Shown one piece after another: positions 1-6,025 of a DNA stretch of 7,304 nt. The notes below the pieces were generated by a model that did no database searches, had not been told where the DNA came from, and saw only the letters and a program-made list of their open reading frames with translations. The first letter of the stretch is position 1, and every line of letters begins with the position of its first letter. Both the position numbers and the translations under genes were made by a program. The DNA comes from an uncultured Synergistia bacterium (GTDB taxonomy: Bacteria > Eremiobacterota > SpSt-956 > JAKJGF01), in the NCBI GenBank assembly GCA_937888925.1, contig CALARM010000111.1, positions 1-7,304 on the forward strand, given 5' to 3'.

Positions 1-984
1 GAACCGGAACATACGACAGAACTCGGAGAAATTCGTCCCGGTTTCCCTGCTTATAAAGCAGGACTCAGGGAAGGTGATATCGTTCAATCTATAAACGGAA
101 CCGGTCTGGCTCTGGAAGATGGCATGAAGATGAGAGGACTTATAAAATCCAATGCCGGTAAAGAGCTTGACCTGATTATAAACAGGAACGGTAATATATT
201 GAACTATAAAGTTACTCCTACATCAGAAGGACAGCTTGGATTTTTGATGAGTTTCGGCCCCTATGCAAATATTATAGAAAGTGTTAAGGAAGGCTCTGTG
301 GAAGAAAAAGCAGGTCTTAAAAAAGGTGATGAAATACAGTGGGTGATGACTGATGGAAATGAAAAGAGAGAATTAAAGCATAATGACGGAATGTTATTGT
401 TTCAGACTATAAGAGCAGGTGAAGGGCAGAAGGTTTTTATGGGTGTAAAGAGAGATAATGGCCTTCTTAATATCGAATTCGCACCTCTTCTGGTAGCAAA
501 AGACAGTAATGAAAAACAAATAAAATTAAATTTTTATTTAAAATATATTTACAGGAGCCAGAATCCTATTAAAGCTGTTGGTAGTGCCATAAGGCAGGTT
601 TATATGTATACAATTATGGTAGTAAGTTCTCTTTCCATATTATTCAGCGGTGAAGTACCTCTGTCGAAAAGTGTGTCAGGACCTGTGGGGATCGTTGCTG
701 CCATGAGGGATGTAGGCACACAGAAGGGTATATATGATTATATAGTTGTCGCAGCTATTTTGAATATAGGTATAGGATTTTTTAATCTTTTACCAATACC
801 TGCTTTAGATGGCATGAGGCTTGTATTTCTGGCTGTAGGAGCAATGAGGCGTAAAACGGTAAATCAGCAGACAGAAGGGATTATACATTATATAGGTTTT
901 GCGGTTTTATTTCTCATTATGATAGCAGTTACATGTCTGGATATTCACAGGTTATGGAGCGGAGAAAGTATTATACCGAAATAA
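1..984 (+). CDS. rseP: RseP-like RIP zinc metalloprotease (site-2 protease), 5' truncated by window edge
   Basis: Partial gene: the frame is open from base 1 and 327 residues are visible. Family members of this type are about 450 aa, so roughly 110-120 N-terminal residues, including the first membrane helix with the HExxH zinc site, lie upstream. Visible residues 9-75 form one PDZ domain (GEIRPGFPAYKAGLREGDIV core). A second follows at about 81-160 (AGLKKGDEI core). Next come a membrane helix near 203-217, the SGPVGI motif at 226-231, and the second metal-site motif NLLPIPALDG at 262-271, whose Asp (codon 808-810) is the third zinc ligand. A last helix is near 298-312. Known family role: cutting transmembrane proteins such as anti-sigma factors inside the inner membrane. 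The actual substrate is unknown. Tandem PDZ domains are typical of the Gram-negative form. The ATG at 124 falls inside PDZ1 and is not the start. Confidence 0.93.
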   Translation, partial: EPEHTTELGEIRPGFPAYKAGLREGDIVQSINGTGLALEDGMKMRGLIKSNAGKELDLIINRNGNILNYKVTPTSEGQLGFLMSFGPYANIIESVKEGSVEEKAGLKKGDEIQWVMTDGNEKRELKHNDGMLLFQTIRAGEGQKVFMGVKRDNGLLNIEFAPLLVAKDSNEKQIKLNFYLKYIYRSQNPIKAVGSAIRQVYMYTIMVVSSLSILFSGEVPLSKSVSGPVGIVAAMRDVGTQKGIYDYIVVAAILNIGIGFFNLLPIPALDGMRLVFLAVGAMRRKTVNQQTEGIIHYIGFAVLFLIMIAVTCLDIHRLWSGESIIPK

Positions 985-993
985 GGGGGACCC

Positions 994-1497
994 ATGAAGG
1001 AAGATAAGGAAATAATTATACGTAAAGCAGAAATGCAGGATGTTCCGTCTATTATTAAGCTGGCCTCTGAATCCATTATACACAGTGTTTCTCCCTTTCG
1101 TAATATGGATATAGAGAAAGCAATAGCGTACAGGAGAGATGATTTAAAGGAAATAGAAAAGTGGGTTTCTCCCGAAAGTCAGGGAATACTTCTTGTCGCA
1201 GAAACAGAAGAAGGAGAATTCTGCGGTCATGTAATACTTGTTACGGGATATTTCGGTATAACAGGTGATCCTCTCGGATGGATCCTTGATATTACCGTAT
1301 GTCCTTCCTTCAGAGGAACAGGGTTGAGTCAGAAGCTTCATGAGATTGCAGAGATTATATTAAGAGAACAAAATATAGGTGGTCTCTGCCTTGGAGTTAC
1401 TTCTGCCAATGAGAGAGCAGTGAATTTTTATAAAAGACTTGGCTATCAGGAAGAGTTTGTTCAGATGGTAAAGGTTTTGCAGGATAGTGAGTCGTGA
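994..1497 (+). CDS. GNAT-family N-acetyltransferase
   Basis: A 167-aa single-domain GNAT acetyltransferase, predicted cytosolic and using acetyl-CoA. The beta4-alpha3 acetyl-CoA pyrophosphate loop is at residues 99-111 (DITVCPSFRGTGL, matching the R/Q-x-x-G-x-G/A consensus). The C-terminal motif NERAVNFYKRLGYQEE at 139-154 is also typical. The substrate cannot be told from sequence; the overall pattern resembles broad GNATs acting on amines or protein N-termini. The start is supported by a G-rich ribosome site (AAGGGGGA, 983-990) that overlaps the stop codon of the protease gene only 9 nt upstream, so the two are probably co-transcribed. The last residues (DSES) and the stop codon fall within a 7-bp repeat array (1487-1507), so the native C-terminus may have been changed by repeat insertion or expansion. 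Confidence 0.9.
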   Translation: MKEDKEIIIRKAEMQDVPSIIKLASESIIHSVSPFRNMDIEKAIAYRRDDLKEIEKWVSPESQGILLVAETEEGEFCGHVILVTGYFGITGDPLGWILDITVCPSFRGTGLSQKLHEIAEIILREQNIGGLCLGVTSANERAVNFYKRLGYQEEFVQMVKVLQDSES

Positions 1498-1507
1498 GTC
1501 GTGAAAA
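1487..1507 (-). repeat. Heptamer tandem repeat, TCACG core, reverse orientation
   Basis: Two exact copies of GTGAGTC (1487-1493, 1494-1500) followed by a degenerate third (GTGAAAA). Read on the minus strand this is an ACTCACG heptamer with the same TCACG core as the arrays at 1551 and 2981. It overlaps the end of the acetyltransferase gene and supplies its stop codon. Confidence 0.75.
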
Positions 1508-1512
1508 GTGAG

Positions 1513-1537
1513 CAGGGGCGTTTAATTAAACGCCCTG
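1513..1537. repeat. Palindrome, 12-bp stem with one bulged G
   Basis: The left arm CAGGGGCGTTTAA pairs with the right arm TTAAACGCCCTG, perfect except for one extra G in the left arm and centred on TTAATTAA. It sits between a reverse and a forward heptamer array. No T-run follows, so it does not look like a standard intrinsic terminator. In RNA it would form a hairpin just ahead of the ABC ATPase gene. Confidence 0.75.
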
Positions 1538-1550
1538 GATATGAAATACA

Positions 1551-1585
1551 CATCACGCATCACGCATCACGCATCACGCATCACG
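1551..1585 (+). repeat. Heptamer tandem array (CATCACG) x5
   Basis: Five perfect contiguous copies of CATCACG, ending 26 nt before the start of the ABC ATPase gene. Because 7 is not a multiple of 3, read-through translation gives a His/Ser/Arg/Ile/Thr-rich nonsense peptide. The array is noncoding. Confidence 0.92.
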
Positions 1586-1601
1586 ATTATATTAGAGGTA
1601 C

Positions 1602-1607
1602 GGTGAG
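1602..1607 (+). promoter_or_regulatory. Ribosome binding site fixing the ABC ATPase start
   Basis: GGTGAG lies 4 nt before the ATG at 1612. It supports that ATG over the in-frame GTG at 1501, which would translate the palindrome and the heptamer array. Confidence 0.65.
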
Positions 1608-1611
1608 AAAA

Positions 1612-2370
1612 ATGATAGAAATAAATAATGTTACTAAAACCTATAAGCTTGGTGCTCATGAAATAAAAGCCTTAAGAAAGATATCTATTACGATTGAACC
1701 AAAGGAGTTCGTTGCTATTATGGGCCCTTCCGGTTCAGGGAAATCCACTCTTATGAATATCCTGGGATGTCTGGATAAGCCATCTGATGGTTCCTATAAA
1801 CTTGATGGGATAGAAGTAAAAGATATGAATGATAATCAACTTGCAAAGATAAGGAATCAAAAAATAGGTTTTGTATTTCAGAGTTTTAATCTTCTCCCCA
1901 GAACCACTGCCTTAAAAAATGTGGAATTACCTCTGATTTATGCAGGGAAATATAACAGAACAGCCCTTGCTCAGGAAGCACTTGAACTGGTTGGCTTAAA
2001 AGAAAGGCTCAATCATAAACCAAATGAACTTTCCGGAGGACAGAGGCAGAGAGTTGCCATAGCACGGGCTCTTGTAAATAAACCGGGTCTTATCCTTGCT
2101 GATGAACCTACCGGTAATATAGATTCTATAGCCGGAGAAGAAATCATGGAGATTTTTCAAAACCTGAATGAACAGGGTATAACAGTTGTGCTGGTAACTC
2201 ATGAAGAAAATATATCAGAACATGCAAAAAGAACAATAAGATTTAGAGATGGAAGAATAGTAGAAGACAGGCAGATTACAAAAAGGAGAAATGCAAAAGA
2301 AGAATTAAAAATTTTACTGGAGAGTGAAGAATATAAAAATAATAACAGACATACAGGTAACAGTCATTAA
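1612..2370 (+). CDS. ABC transporter ATP-binding protein, MacB/LolD/FtsE-type
   Basis: A 252-aa ABC ATPase of the group that powers mechanotransmission-type complexes (MacB, LolD, FtsE; lipoprotein release or efflux). Numbered from the ATG at 1612: Walker [10 protein letters not shown] at 38-46, Q-loop Gln90 (FQSFNLLP), signature LSGGQ at 140-144, Walker B LILADEP at 160-166 with catalytic Glu165, the family-typical TGNID D-loop ending at Asp171, and H-loop His197 (VTHEE). All catalytic residues are present, so it should be an active cytoplasmic ATPase. The in-frame GTG at 1501 is rejected as start because it reads through repeats. After the core there is a charged tail of about 30 residues (from [10 protein letters not shown] on) beyond the compact LolD length. 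No FtsX/MacB-like permease gene is adjacent, so the partner must be elsewhere or beyond the window. The exact transported substrate cannot be assigned. Confidence 0.92.
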   Translation: MIEINNVTKTYKLGAHEIKALRKISITIEPKEFVAIMGPSGSGKSTLMNILGCLDKPSDGSYKLDGIEVKDMNDNQLAKIRNQKIGFVFQSFNLLPRTTALKNVELPLIYAGKYNRTALAQEALELVGLKERLNHKPNELSGGQRQRVAIARALVNKPGLILADEPTGNIDSIAGEEIMEIFQNLNEQGITVVLVTHEENISEHAKRTIRFRDGRIVEDRQITKRRNAKEELKILLESEEYKNNNRHTGNSH

Positions 2371-2372
2371 AA

Positions 2373-2393
2373 AGCTGACTGCTGATAGCTACT
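2373..2393 (+). repeat. Degenerate heptamer repeat, GCTGA family
   Basis: Three consecutive 7-mers, AGCTGAC, TGCTGAT and AGCTACT, sharing a GCT core, begin 3 nt after the ABC ATPase stop codon. They have the same period as the TCACG arrays but a different sequence family, related to the copy at 2496-2516. Confidence 0.55.
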
Positions 2394-2424
2394 GTGGTGA
2401 GTATAAATAATACATACATGCTCT

Positions 2425-2438
2425 TGTGACGCGTGACG
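2425..2438 (-). repeat. Heptamer repeat, TCACG core, two copies, reverse orientation
   Basis: TGTGACG followed by CGTGACG. On the minus strand this reads CGTCACG then CGTCACA, the same unit as the forward array at 2981-3001. Confidence 0.65.
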
Positions 2439-2478
2439 GGAGTAAAAACTTTTATTACATGCTTATGCTCAGGTCAGT

Positions 2479-2541
2479 AAACCCTGATTTCTAACTGCTG
2501 AGTGCTAATTGCTAATATTATTTCATATTTTAGCAGGGTTT
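2479..2541. terminator. Inverted repeat ending in a short T-run, possible weak terminator
   Basis: AAACCCTG (2479-2486) is perfectly complementary to CAGGGTTT (2534-2541), and five Ts run from 2539 to 2543. Inside it, TGCTAA (2510-2515) can alternatively pair with TTAGCA (2530-2535), overlapping the outer arm. It lies between the ABC ATPase and the small membrane protein, a plausible transcription boundary. The long loop of the outer stem makes terminator function uncertain. Confidence 0.35.
2496..2516 (+). repeat. Heptamer repeat, TGCTRAK, three copies
   Basis: TGCTGAG, TGCTAAT and TGCTAAT are contiguous. This is a 7-bp period of the second (GCTGA-like) family, lying inside the inverted repeat at 2479-2541. 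Confidence 0.65.
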
Positions 2542-2570
2542 TTCATTGTAAATATAGAAAAGAATATTGA

Positions 2571-2591
2571 TTTATCAGTTATTTTATCAGT
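2571..2591 (+). repeat. 9-bp direct repeat upstream of the small membrane protein
   Basis: TTTATCAGT occurs at 2571-2579 and again at 2583-2591, a 12-nt spacing, with the second copy abutting the ribosome binding site. It could be a regulator or translational control site, or a chance duplication in AT-rich sequence. Confidence 0.5.
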
Positions 2592-2598
2592 AGGAGAG
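2592..2598 (+). promoter_or_regulatory. Ribosome binding site of the small membrane protein
   Basis: AGGAGAG lies 2 nt before the ATG at 2601 and 5 nt before a second in-frame ATG at 2604. Spacing slightly favours 2604 as the real start. The difference is one residue. Confidence 0.7.
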
Positions 2599-2600
2599 CT

Positions 2601-2909
2601 ATGATGGAAAAACTTTTATTCCTTCTTTCTATCAGTATGTCAGAAGGACACCTTGTAAATCAGTTTATCTGGTTTCTCTGTGGTTCCCTTGTGATAGTTA
2701 TTTTTTCTTTTATAATGTTTCAATTACTCTGGAAATCCTTTAAAATTGAAGCTATTAAATCCAGTAAAATATCTATAGTTACAGCTCTCCTGCTAATCTT
2801 TGTATGGTTTACCATATTATTTAGTGCCCTTATTTCACTCCATCTTATAATAATAATAGGCATTATAATAGTATCGGTTCTTTTTATTACAGTATCAAAA
2901 CTTGAGTGA
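2601..2909 (+). CDS. Small membrane protein sharing the 3-helix anchor of the downstream VWA protein
   Basis: A 102-aa, highly hydrophobic protein of no family that I recognise by name. It has a short hydrophobic N-terminus (about residues 4-13), then three predicted membrane helices at about 22-43, 57-78 and 80-98. Between helices 1 and 2 is a lysine-bearing loop (WKSFKIEAIKSSK, 44-56) that the positive-inside rule places in the cytoplasm. Residues 18-70 align without gaps to residues 319-371 of the VWA protein encoded at 6026-7261 with 16 identities: LVN at the start, Phe25, Gly28, Phe40, the WK pair at 44-45, SS at 54-55 and SI at 58-59. It therefore looks like a free-standing copy of that anchor, without the VWA domain. 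It precedes the tubulin-like gene by 158 nt and is probably part of the same system. Coding is supported by a good ribosome site, by the absence of heptamer repeats inside it and by the alignment. Confidence 0.8.
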   Translation: MMEKLLFLLSISMSEGHLVNQFIWFLCGSLVIVIFSFIMFQLLWKSFKIEAIKSSKISIVTALLLIFVWFTILFSALISLHLIIIIGIIIVSVLFITVSKLE

Positions 2910-2980
2910 ATTTTTAATGGTATAGAAATTTTCATTGTAGAAGCAATTTATCTAAATAATCTAAGTGGGAATAATTCTCG

Positions 2981-3001
2981 CGTCACGCGTCACGCGTCAC
3001 G
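2981..3001 (+). repeat. Heptamer tandem array (CGTCACG) x3
   Basis: Three perfect contiguous copies of CGTCACG in the 158-nt gap upstream of the tubulin-like gene. It has the same TCACG core as the array at 1551-1585, with a CG instead of a CA dinucleotide in every copy. The repeat at 2425-2438 is its reverse-orientation counterpart. Confidence 0.88.
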
Positions 3002-3006
3002 ATTTT

Positions 3007-3012
3007 TATAAT
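3007..3012 (+). promoter_or_regulatory. Possible -10 hexamer before the tubulin-like gene
   Basis: A consensus TATAAT lies 55 nt upstream of the TTG start and 5 nt after the heptamer array. The region where a -35 box would sit falls inside the repeats and does not resemble TTGACA, so this is weak support for a promoter. Confidence 0.2.
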
Positions 3013-3053
3013 CCAGGTGAGATAAATTTTTCAGTTCTCACGTCAGTAATATT

Positions 3054-3061
3054 GAGGAGGG
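3054..3061 (+). promoter_or_regulatory. Strong ribosome binding site fixing a TTG start
   Basis: GAGGAGGG lies 6 nt before TTG at 3068. No in-frame ATG occurs until codon 17 (3116), which has no comparable ribosome site, so the TTG is the likely start. Confidence 0.85.
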
Positions 3062-3067
3062 ATAGTT

Positions 3068-6007
3068 TTGAGTGATGGAGATATAACTCAAAAAGATACA
3101 CAGCAGTTAAAAGGTATGACACCAAGTGTTATAATAGGACTGGGTGGTACAGGTAAAAGAGTGGTAATGCAGATAAGAAAAAAAATAGTTGAAGAGCATA
3201 AAAGCCTGGGGAATATGCCTATTCTTGCTTTTCTTGTTCTGGATACTGACGAGGAAATAGTTCAGCTTGCAGGGCAGGAATCTAAAGTTTTATTGAGTTC
3301 CATTGAACTGCAGCCAAATGAAGTAATTCACGCAACTATTACGGGCACCCAGGAATTAAATGCAAATCTCCATCTTTATCCTCATATAGCTGACTGGCTT
3401 GATCCTTTTGTCCTTGCTACAGGTGATTCAAGTCATGGAGCCAGAGCAATCAGAGCTCTGGGTCGTCTTTCATTCTTTTTAAATTATCCTTCTATAAGTA
3501 ATGCTTTTGAACAGGCCAGACACAGGGTAAGTGTTGTTGATAACAGGGCATTTATGGAAAAGAGAGGCATAGTGGTAGACCCGGGACTGAATGTTTATAT
3601 AGTAGGTTCTCTGTGCGGAGGTACAGGAAGCGGCATGTTTCTGGATCTTTCCTATATGGTAAAACATCTTCTTCGTAATGAATCAGTGTCTGAGCGTATT
3701 GGTTATCTCGTTTTGCCGGGCAGTTTTGAAGGTATTGGCCATCATATAAAATCCAATGCCTATGCGGCATTGAAAGAATTGAATTATTATTCCAGAGGAA
3801 ATCCTTTTCCTTTCAGAGCTGAAATAAATACGAAGGCAGAATTGCCACCGCCGCCATTTACTTATTGTTATCTCGTAAGTAACAGAAATGAATGTGTAAC
3901 TTTTCAGACTCCTGAAGATCTTTTCTGCATGATTGCCCATAATATATTCCTTGATTTTACTTCCCAGTTTGCCCAGCACAAAAGATCCATAAGAAATAAT
4001 ATAGGTGCCCTGACTGTTCAGCCCGATGAACTCGGATGTCCTCAGAATTATATGACTTTCGGCCTTTCTTCCGTATATTTTCCGAAGGAAAGGGTTATGA
4101 ATGCCTGTTCCTACAGACTTGGTAAAAATATTGTAAAATTCTGGCTGAAACCTACGGAAAATTATGCTCCTATGGATGATTTCCTGGAAAAATTCCTTAT
4201 AAACAATCGTCTTATGGAAAGTCAGAAAAAGAAGATCCATCATATATTACCTGCTATTATGGTAGCAAATCCTTCAGCGAACAGAGATTTCAATCAGGAA
4301 CTTACCAGATGGGCAGGAGAGGTACAGAAGAGTATGGATGGTGTCCCTCCTCAGAGTCTTCAGAGCAAACTTAAAAGTTATGACGAAAGTTTCAGTAAGA
4401 AATTTTTCGATGCTCATCCCGACCAGAAGGAATGGGGAGATTATTTTAAGAAAATGTATGAAAATACACAGAAATTAATAGAAACACAGGGCAAGGTTCT
4501 TGAAACAAGAGTAGAAGAAATGGTAGAAGATGCCAATATGGGACCTGAATTTACCAGGCAATTCCTGAAATCACTTTCCGGGGAATTTGACAGTTATATA
4601 TCTACCTTTACTCAGGAACGTAACCAGTTAGAACCTATGAAGCAAAAACTTCAGGATGGAAAAATGAAGGTACTTTCCTCTATAAAAGAGCATGTTCAGG
4701 CACCTTTTCTTTTTTCAAGAAGTGCCGTTCTTAAAAATGATGTAAAGGATTTCTGTAATGAAGCAATTAAATATTATAATAATCTTTTGATGGTTAAATC
4801 CAGATCTATGGCGGTAATGTTCTGTGAAGAAATTAAGAAAGTTATAGATAAACTTGTTAAAGATCTGGAATTGTTTATAACAAAGCTTGAAGGACTCATT
4901 GATGAACTGGCAGGTGGAGAAGAAATCTTTATAAATGATACTACAGGACTTATTGTGAACGGATTATTAATGTATGATAAATCTGATATAGATGGCTTTT
5001 ACGGTAAGTCAGTAGGGCTTGAAACGATTAATTATACTTCCACTCAGGTTTTAAATGAATTTAAATGCAGACTTTATGCCATTCGCGGAAAAGAATGGTC
5101 AAACGGTAAAATTATGGATATTCTTATAAATACATGCAGAGGGCCTTTTAAAGATGTAAGGGAAACGTCTGTTGTTTCAAGGTTTTTTGCCAAATATACC
5201 GAACCTACGAAGCAGCAGAATGCCATAAAGGATATTTATGAACGTTCTTCTCCTTTTCTGAATTTTCAGGTTCCTTTAAACGGTTACAGAGATTTGCCGC
5301 AGAAAAAGCAGAATCTTATAGGTATTTATGAGGGAAATAATCCTACTGTAGATGAATTTCAGGAGATACAGCCACTGCTGGTCAAAGCAGGTAAAGGTGT
5401 AAATCTTGGCCTGAATGTGAAACCAATACCTGATAAGAGTGAAATACTTTTTACAAGAGAAGAAGGGGCTTTCCCTTTAAGAAGAGTTGCTATGATGAAG
5501 GATTTCAGGGATGCCTATGAATTTTATCTGAAGCAACCAAATCAAAATCCTCTTCATATAATGAAAAATTATCAAATTTTGACTGATATATTTCCTCTGG
5601 ATACGGTAAAACTTGAACAGTCAAAATTAGTTTATTTCCTTGCTTCCCATCATGTCCTTGGTTATCTGTCTCCTGATGAAGAAAATCCATCTCTGATAAA
5701 ATATAATTTCAGGGATAAAAGCAGTGGATTTATGGATTGCAAAATACTTGGAGAAACGGAACAACAGGTTATAACTACATTATATACGGAAGATGATATA
5801 AGAAAAGAAATACATAAGAAAATCCAGAATGATGCTATTGCATCTCAGGCTACTATGTCAAAAAAGAAGGAACTCTGGATGAAAATGAGAGATTATCTTG
5901 ATTATATGAGAGAAAAAGGCCATCAGGACTGGCCTTTATATACAAAACTTGTAAAGGATTTTACGGTGGAATACAAACTCTATGATCCGTCCTTTGAAGA
6001 AGACTGA
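3068..6007 (+). CDS. Large tubulin/FtsZ-superfamily protein (tubulin-like domain)
   Basis: 979 aa, about 2.5 times the length of FtsZ. The N-terminal part has the tubulin-superfamily nucleotide-binding layout: a glycine-rich first loop after a beta-strand (VIIGLGGTGKRVV, 21-33), LDTD at 58-61, the tubulin signature-like loop GGTGSGM at 184-190, and the conserved block SNAYAALKELNYY at 229-241 that I associate with the bacterial tubulin-like family (Pfam Tubulin_2 type). FGLSSVYFP at 331-339 probably ends the core. Residues about 430-615 are charged and helical (probable coiled coils). The remaining ~360 residues match nothing that I recognise. No signal peptide or membrane helix is seen, so it should be cytoplasmic. 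Expected role: a GTP-binding, possibly filament-forming protein acting at the membrane with the VWA protein encoded 18 nt downstream. GTPase activity is uncertain because I find no canonical FtsZ/tubulin T7 (NxDxxD/E) motif; PEDLFCMIAHNIF (282-294) could occupy that place. The TTG start is chosen on the ribosome site. Confidence 0.9.
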   Translation: MSDGDITQKDTQQLKGMTPSVIIGLGGTGKRVVMQIRKKIVEEHKSLGNMPILAFLVLDTDEEIVQLAGQESKVLLSSIELQPNEVIHATITGTQELNANLHLYPHIADWLDPFVLATGDSSHGARAIRALGRLSFFLNYPSISNAFEQARHRVSVVDNRAFMEKRGIVVDPGLNVYIVGSLCGGTGSGMFLDLSYMVKHLLRNESVSERIGYLVLPGSFEGIGHHIKSNAYAALKELNYYSRGNPFPFRAEINTKAELPPPPFTYCYLVSNRNECVTFQTPEDLFCMIAHNIFLDFTSQFAQHKRSIRNNIGALTVQPDELGCPQNYMTFGLSSVYFPKERVMNACSYRLGKNIVKFWLKPTENYAPMDDFLEKFLINNRLMESQKKKIHHILPAIMVANPSANRDFNQELTRWAGEVQKSMDGVPPQSLQSKLKSYDESFSKKFFDAHPDQKEWGDYFKKMYENTQKLIETQGKVLETRVEEMVEDANMGPEFTRQFLKSLSGEFDSYISTFTQERNQLEPMKQKLQDGKMKVLSSIKEHVQAPFLFSRSAVLKNDVKDFCNEAIKYYNNLLMVKSRSMAVMFCEEIKKVIDKLVKDLELFITKLEGLIDELAGGEEIFINDTTGLIVNGLLMYDKSDIDGFYGKSVGLETINYTSTQVLNEFKCRLYAIRGKEWSNGKIMDILINTCRGPFKDVRETSVVSRFFAKYTEPTKQQNAIKDIYERSSPFLNFQVPLNGYRDLPQKKQNLIGIYEGNNPTVDEFQEIQPLLVKAGKGVNLGLNVKPIPDKSEILFTREEGAFPLRRVAMMKDFRDAYEFYLKQPNQNPLHIMKNYQILTDIFPLDTVKLEQSKLVYFLASHHVLGYLSPDEENPSLIKYNFRDKSSGFMDCKILGETEQQVITTLYTEDDIRKEIHKKIQNDAIASQATMSKKKELWMKMRDYLDYMREKGHQDWPLYTKLVKDFTVEYKLYDPSFEED

Positions 6008-6025
6008 ATTTGTGAGTCTAAAAAA

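Noticed and set aside
124..984. ATG at 124 as the start of a complete protease gene
   Set aside because: The same frame is open back to base 1 and encodes the first half of PDZ1 (GEIRPGF...AGLREGDIV). The gene is truncated by the window edge, not short.
1513..1537. Intrinsic terminator after the acetyltransferase gene
   Set aside because: The hairpin is strong, but no T-run follows on the + strand (GATATGAAAT comes next) or on the minus strand. It is listed as a palindrome only.
1551..1585. CRISPR array or short direct-repeat immune locus
   Set aside because: The 7-bp units are contiguous with no spacers. This is a simple tandem repeat.
3068..3600. ParA/MinD-type or other P-loop ATPase, from the glycine-rich GLGGTGK at residues 24-30
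   Set aside because: The motif resembles a Walker A loop, but GGTGSG at 184-189, the SNAYAALKELNYY block and the VWA neighbour fit the tubulin-like family. No Walker B pattern follows at the expected place.
3683..4243. Long open frame (186 codons) on the minus strand inside the tubulin-like gene
   Set aside because: It lies wholly antisense to a gene with clear family motifs, has no domain pattern, and is expected by chance in AT-rich coding sequence. The other minus-strand frames in the window are rejected for the same reason.
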